Shown in pieces: positions 39,519-43,540 of a stretch of DNA of 43,540 bases. The position numbers were made by a program, and so were the translations under genes. The notes under the pieces are model-generated. The model was not told the DNA's origin. It searched no databases and worked only from the letters and a program-made list of their open reading frames with translations. The stretch is taken from NCBI GenBank assembly GCA_903868545.1, contig CAIPVR010000237.1, forward strand, positions 1 through 43,540. The letters run 5' to 3'. The stretch is from an uncultured Actinomycetes bacterium (GTDB taxonomy: Bacteria; Actinomycetota; Acidimicrobiia; Acidimicrobiales; Microtrichaceae). Numbering within the stretch: position 1 is the stretch's first letter; each line of letters starts with the position of its first letter.

Positions 39519-39524
39519 TACGGT
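39519..39524 (+). promoter_or_regulatory. Putative -10 of the VOC-RraA pair
   Basis: TACGGT on the plus strand, with an inferred leader of about 26 nt containing GAGGAGG before GTG 39557. It is the same hexamer as on the opposite strand 38 bp away, but here with a ribosome binding site. Confidence 0.45.
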
Positions 39525-39556
39525 TCCGTTCCCGCGCAACGATGAGGAGGCGACCC

Positions 39557-40345
39557 GTGCAGCACCCCGAGGGACTGATCGGCTGGGTGGACCTGTCCAC
39601 CACCGACGTGGAGGCCGCGAAGGCCTTCTACACGGGCCTCATGGGATGGGAGACCGAGGACGTCCCCACCCCGATGGGCCCGGCCTACACGATGTGCCGC
39701 CTCCGCGGCCGCCTGGTGTGCGGAATGGGTCCGCAGCCGCCCGGGCAGGCGGAGATGGGCATCCCCTCCACCTGGAACTCCTACGTCCTGGTGTCCGACG
39801 CCGATGCCACCTGCGCCGCTGCGGCCGCGGCGGGCGGCACCGTGCTGATGCCGGCGATGGACGTGATGACCCAGGGCCGCATGGCGATGGTGGCCGACCC
39901 GACCGGCGCGGTCATCGGTGTCTGGCAGCCGGTCGACCACCAGGGCGCCGAGGTGTTCAACGAGCCGGGCGCCCTCATGTGGAACGAGCTGCAGACCCGC
40001 GATCTCGACGCCGCCACGCCGTTCTACGCCAAGGTGTTCGGCTGGCGCTGGGAGGCCCCGCCGGAGTGGGAGGGCTACCGGATCGCCCACCTCGACACGA
40101 AGACCTCGGAGGACACCTCCAACGCAGGCGCCATGGCCATGCCGTCGGAGGTGCCGGCCGAGGTGCCGCCGTACTGGGCGGTGTACTTCGGGGTGGAGGA
40201 CTGCGACAGCGGCGTGGAGCGGGCGGTCGGCCTGGGTGCCGAGGTGTTCCTCCCCGCGATGCAGATGGGCCCGGGCCGCTTCGCCGGCATCACCGACCCC
40301 ACCGGGGCCATGTTCCTGCTCGGCCACTTCACCCCGCCGGCATGA
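39557..40345 (+). CDS. VOC-family protein with two glyoxalase-like domains
   Basis: A 262-aa tandem vicinal-oxygen-chelate protein. Domain 1 starts GWVDLSTTDVEAAKAFYTGLMGWE and ends near DPTGAVIGVWQP; domain 2 starts MWNELQTRDLDAATPFYAKVFGWRWE and ends DPTGAMFLLGHF. This layout matches the CFP32-like group of actinobacteria. Family members chelate a metal and act as lyases, dioxygenases or resistance proteins; no specific activity can be assigned. GTG 39557 follows GAGGAGG by 6 nt. Its stop overlaps the RraA-like gene start (ATGA), so the two are coupled. Confidence 0.9.
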   Translation: MQHPEGLIGWVDLSTTDVEAAKAFYTGLMGWETEDVPTPMGPAYTMCRLRGRLVCGMGPQPPGQAEMGIPSTWNSYVLVSDADATCAAAAAAGGTVLMPAMDVMTQGRMAMVADPTGAVIGVWQPVDHQGAEVFNEPGALMWNELQTRDLDAATPFYAKVFGWRWEAPPEWEGYRIAHLDTKTSEDTSNAGAMAMPSEVPAEVPPYWAVYFGVEDCDSGVERAVGLGAEVFLPAMQMGPGRFAGITDPTGAMFLLGHFTPPA

Positions 40346-40959
40346 CCCACCCGCTGCTCGACCTGGGCGTCGCCGCGCTCGCCGACGGCGGCGGCCTCCT
40401 GCTCGCCCCCGGATTCGCGCCCGTCTGGGCCGGTGCCGCGTTCGCCGGGCCGGCCGCCACGGTCACCTGCCCGGCCGGCGACAACCTCGCCCTGCAGGTG
40501 GCGGTGGCCGAGGCCCCACCCGGGTCGGTGGTGGTGTGCGCGGTCGAACCCGGCCCCCCGTGCGGCTACGTGGGCGACGTGCTCGCCACCGCCGCGCAGG
40601 TACGGGGCGTGGCAGGGATCCTCGTCGACGGCGGCGTGCGCGACGTGGCCGGCCTGGCCACGCTCGGCTTCCCGGTGGTCGCGCCGCTGCTCTGCGCCCG
40701 CGGCCCGTCGAAGTCGGGGCCCGGCGAGGTGGGTGGGCCGGTCGAGGTGGGTGGCGTCACCGTGCACCCGGGTGACGTCGTCGTCGCCGACGTCGACGGG
40801 GTGGTGGTGCTGCCGGTGGACGGGGCGTCGGAGGTGGTGGAGCGGGCCACGGCCAAGGCGTCCCGGGAGCCCGGGTTGCTCGAGCGCATCCGCGGCGGCG
40901 GGAGCACCCTCGACGTGCTGGGACTCGACGGCTCGGTGGTGCGCCGCCGCGACGGCTGA
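40342..40959 (+). CDS. RraA-like aldolase/decarboxylase family protein
   Basis: A 205-aa protein of the RraA/HMG-aldolase fold. Segments in order are TCPAGDNLALQVAV, GYVGDVLATAAQ, GILVDGGVRDVAGL (with the Asp/Arg that bind metal and pyruvate-like substrate) and HPGDVVVADVDGVVVLPV. Two related functions share this fold: 4-hydroxy-4-methyl-2-oxoglutarate/oxaloacetate lyase, and RNase E inhibition by RraA. The GDVVVADVDGVVV tail favours the aldolase group. The N-terminus is slightly short. It is translationally coupled to the VOC protein, which might act in the same breakdown route (inference). Confidence 0.82.
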   Translation: MTHPLLDLGVAALADGGGLLLAPGFAPVWAGAAFAGPAATVTCPAGDNLALQVAVAEAPPGSVVVCAVEPGPPCGYVGDVLATAAQVRGVAGILVDGGVRDVAGLATLGFPVVAPLLCARGPSKSGPGEVGGPVEVGGVTVHPGDVVVADVDGVVVLPVDGASEVVERATAKASREPGLLERIRGGGSTLDVLGLDGSVVRRRDG

Positions 40960-40962
40960 CGC

Positions 40963-41829
40963 TCAGGCCGCGGCGGGCTCGCGCGGGTCGGCGTCGTCGG
41001 GGCCGTTCACGCCGCCGATCAGCTCACGGTCGCTGTGCTCGTCGGCCCGCGGCCGACGCACACCCCAGATGACGTGGAGCTTCTCGAGCACCACGAGGAC
41101 GTACCAGGTGACGTCGATCTCCCACCAGCGCAGGCCCTGCCGGGCGAGGTGCGCGTGGCGGTGGTGGTTGTTGTGCCAGCCCTCACCCATCGTCAGCAGG
41201 GCGAGCGCCCAGTTGTTGCGGCTCGTGTCGTGGGTCTCGAATCGTCGCCGCCCGAACACGTGGGCCAGCGAGTTGATCAGGAACGTCGAGTGCCACAGCA
41301 CCACGGTGGACAGGAAGAACCCGATGACGAGGCCCGACCAGCCGCCGATCAGTGCGCAGAGGATGGCCAGGCTCCACGGGGCGATGAAGTCGTGCTTCGA
41401 GATGAACCGGATCTCCGGGAACTTCTCGAAGTCCTTCATGGAACCCTCGGGCCGCTCCGAGGTCTCGTCGGAGAGGATCCAGCCGACGTGGCTCCACCAA
41501 AACCCCTTCATGGGGGTGTGCGGGTCGTCGATGGTGTCGGTGTAGCGGTGGTGGATCCGGTGGTGGCCCGCCCACCACAGCGGACCCTTCTGGGCGGCCG
41601 TGCAGCCCCCGAACGCGAGCACGAACTGGAACACGCGACCGGTGCGGTAGGCGCGGTGGGCGAAGTAGCGGTGGTAGCCGGCGGTGATGAAGAACATCCG
41701 GCCCCAGTAGGTGACGAGGAACAGCACCACGGCCGTCCACGTCACGCCGGTGACGATCGCGAGCAGGGGGACCAGATGGACCAGGAAGAACGGGATCGAC
41801 GTACGGGGGTTGATCCTGCCGTGGGGCAT
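40963..41829 (-). CDS. Membrane acyl-CoA desaturase (delta-9 type)
   Basis: A 288-aa di-iron desaturase. The histidine boxes are HRYFAH (residues 53-58), HHRIHH (89-94) and HNNHH near the C-terminus, with four hydrophobic spans between them. It puts a double bond into a long-chain fatty acyl-CoA, using electrons from a separate reductase. ATG 41829 is the only start codon near the fold in this frame; no ribosome binding site precedes it and the frame stays open upstream to 42060. Divergent from a WS/DGAT gene, so unsaturated acyl groups may feed storage lipid. It ends 3 bp from the RraA-like gene. Confidence 0.92.
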   Translation of the reverse strand: MPHGRINPRTSIPFFLVHLVPLLAIVTGVTWTAVVLFLVTYWGRMFFITAGYHRYFAHRAYRTGRVFQFVLAFGGCTAAQKGPLWWAGHHRIHHRYTDTIDDPHTPMKGFWWSHVGWILSDETSERPEGSMKDFEKFPEIRFISKHDFIAPWSLAILCALIGGWSGLVIGFFLSTVVLWHSTFLINSLAHVFGRRRFETHDTSRNNWALALLTMGEGWHNNHHRHAHLARQGLRWWEIDVTWYVLVVLEKLHVIWGVRRPRADEHSDRELIGGVNGPDDADPREPAAA

Positions 41830-41898
41830 CCGGGCGGTGGCGGTGGAGGAGATGGCGGACCTTCCGGTGTCGTCGGCCGGGACGTCGTCACGGTAACC

Positions 41899-41936
41899 GG
41901 GGTGCGGCCCGCGGGTGCAACTCCCGCGAGCACCTC
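41899..41936. promoter_or_regulatory. Strong two-part hairpin between desaturase and acyltransferase genes
   Basis: GGGGTGC (41899-41905) pairs with GCACCTC (41930-41936, one G-U), then after an internal loop CGCGGG (41910-41915) pairs with CCCGCG (41923-41928) around TGCAACT. The intergenic region (41830-42029, 200 bp) is the longest divergent gap in the window. The element would lie in or just upstream of the desaturase leader and about 93 nt before the acyltransferase GTG. No known riboswitch class fits. Confidence 0.45.
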
Positions 41937-42029
41937 CTGAGAGGGGCTTGCGCGCCGGGCCTGCTGCGGAAGATCCTTGTGGAGCGCATGATATGTGGGA
42001 CGTGCGTGGGGATCGGGAGGACACAGGAC

Positions 42030-43406
42030 GTGACCGAGCTGCTGCAGCCGCACATGGCACCGCCCGACCTGTTCGCCTGGAACATGGAGGAGGACCCGCT
42101 CCTGCGTTCCACGATCGTGGCGGTGGCCACCCTCGACCGCCGTCCCGACTGGGACCGGCTGGTGGCGATGATCGACCGGGGCACCCGGGTGGAGCCGTCC
42201 TTCCGGTGCCGGGCGGTCGTGCCGCCGCTGCGCCTCGGTCCGCCCCGCTGGGTGGTCGACCCCGACTTCGACCTGTCGTGGCACCTCCGGCGCACCCGAC
42301 TGCCGTCGCCCGGTTCGCTCGAGCAACTGCTCGACCTGGCGCGCACCGCGGGGATGCAGGCCTTCGACCGGGACCGGCCGCTGTGGCAGTTCACGCTGGT
42401 GGAGGGCCTCGAGGGCGACCGTGCCGCCCTGGTGATGAAGATCCACCATTCGCTCACCGACGGCATCGGGGGCATGCAGATCGCGAACGAGATCGTGGAC
42501 TTCGAACGCGCGGGTACGCCGCGCCCCGACCCCCCGGCGGCACCGGAGCCGGGCCCGGTGGACGCGCTCTCGGCCCTGTTCGACGCCGTCGGGTTCCAGG
42601 TCGGCCAGATGAGGGACCTCGTCGGCACGGCCGCCGGCGCCGTCGTGCCGACGGCGTGCCGCGCCGTGCGCGACCCGCTCGGCCTGGCCCGGCAGGCGCT
42701 GGGCACGGCGGTCTCGGCGGCCCGCTTCGTCCGGCCGATCACGCGCACGATGTCGCCGGTGATGACCGAGCGCCACCTCGGCTGGCGCTACGGGGTGCTC
42801 GAGGTGCCCTTCGGCGACCTGCACCGCGCCGCCGGGTCGGCGGCCGCCACGCTCAACGACGCGTTCCTCGCCGGCGTGCTGATCGGCCTCCGCTCGTACC
42901 ACGAGCGGCACGGCGCCGCGGTGACGGAGCTCCGGGTGACCATGCCGGTGAGCCTCCGCACCGACGACGACCCGGCGGGGGGCAACAAGGTCACGCTCGT
43001 CCGGTTCCCGCTGCCGCTCGACGTGTTCGAGCCGGCCGGGCTGATGGCCGCGGTCGACGAACGCGTGCGGGCCTGGCGCCATGAGCCGGCGGTGGAACTC
43101 AGCCGGTGGATCGCGGCGGTGCTGAACCTGCTGCCCTCGCCGGTGATCGGCGGAATGCTCAAGCACGTGGACTTCCTCGCGTCGAACGTGCCCGGTTCGC
43201 CGGTGCCGTTGTTCGTGGCCGGGGCCCGGGTGGAGCGGTACTACGCCTTCGGTCCCACCATCGGCGCCGCGGTGAACGTCACGCTGATGTCCTACGACCG
43301 CACCTGTTGCGTGGGCGTGAACGTGGACACGGGTGCCGTGCCCGATCTCGACGTCCTGCTCGAGTGCCTCCGGGAGGGCTTCGCCGAGGTGGTCGCCACG
43401 GCCTGA
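42030..43406 (+). CDS. Wax ester synthase/diacylglycerol acyltransferase (WS/DGAT)
   Basis: A 458-aa acyltransferase that joins acyl-CoA to a fatty alcohol or diacylglycerol, making wax esters or triacylglycerol for storage. The catalytic HHxxxDG motif is HHSLTDG, beginning at residue 139. Later segments (LNDAFLAGVLIGLR, RVTMPVSLR, ASNVPGSPVPLFVAGA) are family hallmarks. GTG 42030 is preferred because the mature N-terminus and GGGAGG upstream fit; GTG 41979 is possible and adds 17 residues. It is divergent from a desaturase, a natural partner. The stop codon lies inside the first unit of a tandem duplication. Confidence 0.93.
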   Translation: MTELLQPHMAPPDLFAWNMEEDPLLRSTIVAVATLDRRPDWDRLVAMIDRGTRVEPSFRCRAVVPPLRLGPPRWVVDPDFDLSWHLRRTRLPSPGSLEQLLDLARTAGMQAFDRDRPLWQFTLVEGLEGDRAALVMKIHHSLTDGIGGMQIANEIVDFERAGTPRPDPPAAPEPGPVDALSALFDAVGFQVGQMRDLVGTAAGAVVPTACRAVRDPLGLARQALGTAVSAARFVRPITRTMSPVMTERHLGWRYGVLEVPFGDLHRAAGSAAATLNDAFLAGVLIGLRSYHERHGAAVTELRVTMPVSLRTDDDPAGGNKVTLVRFPLPLDVFEPAGLMAAVDERVRAWRHEPAVELSRWIAAVLNLLPSPVIGGMLKHVDFLASNVPGSPVPLFVAGARVERYYAFGPTIGAAVNVTLMSYDRTCCVGVNVDTGAVPDLDVLLECLREGFAEVVATA

Positions 43407-43445
43407 ACGGGCGGGAGTGTGGGCCTGAACGGGCGGGAGTGTGGG
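43402..43445 (+). repeat. Perfect tandem duplication of a 22-bp unit
   Basis: CCTGAACGGGCGGGAGTGTG plus GG occurs twice head-to-tail (43402-43423 and 43424-43445) without a mismatch. The first copy includes the WS/DGAT stop codon. Confidence 0.9.
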
Positions 43446-43456
43446 GTCGCCCGAAC

Positions 43457-43474
43457 TTGTGCAATAGGTCACAA
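43457..43474. promoter_or_regulatory. CRP-like palindrome TTGTGCAATAGGTCACAA
   Basis: The core matches TGTGA-N6-TCACA at nine of ten fixed positions (TGTGC-AATAGG-TCACA), with symmetric outer TTGTG/CACAA. The centre lies about 58 bp before the predicted start of an outward promoter, near the classical upstream activator position of a CRP-type regulator. Confidence 0.5.
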
Positions 43475-43486
43475 ACTCGTTGCGGA

Positions 43487-43517
43487 TTGTTACGAGGCCG
43501 TCCGGATTCCGTAATGT
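43487..43517 (+). promoter_or_regulatory. Outward promoter at the right edge
   Basis: TTGTTA (43487-43492) and TAATGT (43512-43517) with a 19-bp spacer, somewhat long. The region is less GC-rich than its surroundings. Transcription would start near 43524 and leave the window to the right. Confidence 0.4.
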
Positions 43518-43532
43518 CGTCGTCCGATCGAC

Positions 43533-43540
43533 ATGATCCG
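43533..43540 (+). CDS. Possible start of a gene beyond the window
   Basis: ATG at 43533 lies about 9 nt after the inferred start site of the outward promoter and is cut off after two codons (M-I). Nothing more can be seen. Confidence 0.2.

Noticed and set aside
37037-40345. 1102-aa plus-strand ORF
   Set aside because: It is a chance read-through of other frames; only its last part (from 39557) is the VOC gene. The rest is antisense or out of frame to the K+ channel and carotenoid oxygenase.
41899-41942. TPP-riboswitch-like words GGGGTGC and CTGAGA on the plus strand before the WS/DGAT gene
   Set aside because: The second half of the THI element (the ACCTGATCTGG and GCGAAGGGA regions) is missing and the hairpin geometry differs, so I keep it only as an unnamed structured element.
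1-43540. tRNA, rRNA, insertion sequence or prophage genes
   Set aside because: Intergenic gaps are almost all below 200 bp and none shows tRNA-like folding sequence; no transposase, integrase or phage structural protein is among the ORFs.

Overview
The window is very GC-rich, tightly packed DNA (about 70% G+C by eye, strong G/C preference at third positions, many GTG starts). It encodes exported proteins with long threonine linkers, RecBCD, a WS/DGAT acyltransferase, a Rieske oxygenase, a Baeyer-Villiger-type monooxygenase and a GAP-family membrane protein. Together these suggest a chromosome segment of an actinobacterium (Actinomycetota), possibly of the Acidimicrobiia kind. The phylum is inferred from gene content and codon style; no rRNA, tRNA or other phylogenetic marker is present. 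I see no insertion sequence, prophage, plasmid gene or CRISPR array.

Layout. 1-2004: tail of an upstream gene, a lipoprotein, a stand-alone GGDEF protein and a small STAS protein. 2050-6371: a four-gene operon (sulfotransferase, alkylsulfatase-like MBL hydrolase, SDR, zinc-type alcohol dehydrogenase), followed by a SulP anion transporter with its own start signal. 8170-12042: a membrane-anchored thermonuclease with an excalibur tail, then a flavin monooxygenase converging on a Rieske oxygenase; the latter has a putative arginine-rich leader peptide. 12177-20988: recC-recB-recD, joined by 4-nt overlaps. 20996-22456: NlpC/P60 cell-wall hydrolase. 22636-26826 (minus strand): an S1P-lyase-like PLP enzyme, a saccharopine-dehydrogenase-like reductase and an FGGY kinase, arranged as an operon. 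26854-33314: CPA2 antiporter, an Flp-pilin-like protein with a large C-terminal domain, an acetoacetate-decarboxylase-like protein, an MFS pump, a GAP-family protein, an MDR oxidoreductase and a cupin-like protein. 33380-36876: arfB, a TylF-type methyltransferase, a GlsB/YeaQ protein, an ECM4/YqjG-type transferase and a MOSC protein, closed by tandem hairpins. 37034-43406: K+ channel, carotenoid oxygenase, small membrane protein, VOC protein plus RraA-like aldolase, and fatty-acyl desaturase divergent from a WS/DGAT acyltransferase. The right edge holds a tandem duplication, a CRP-like palindrome and an outward promoter.

The most striking window-wide signal is at gene starts. At least eight unrelated genes have a TANNNT hexamer placed exactly 6 nt before the ATG/GTG and no Shine-Dalgarno sequence, with further cases at 7-9 nt. 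This predicts transcription starting on the first base of the start codon (leaderless mRNAs). In one case (arfB and the TylF-like gene) two such hexamers overlap on a shared TA, making a 22-bp bidirectional promoter for two leaderless genes. Convergent genes are packed just as tightly: six gene pairs end within 10 bp of each other or overlap.

Functional themes are sulfuryl-group chemistry (sulfotransferase, sulfatase-like hydrolase, anion transporter), oxidative breakdown of hydrophobic compounds (BVMO, Rieske oxygenase, SDR/MDR enzymes, carotenoid cleavage), storage lipid metabolism (desaturase, WS/DGAT) and double-strand-break repair. Pathway-level statements are inferences from gene order.
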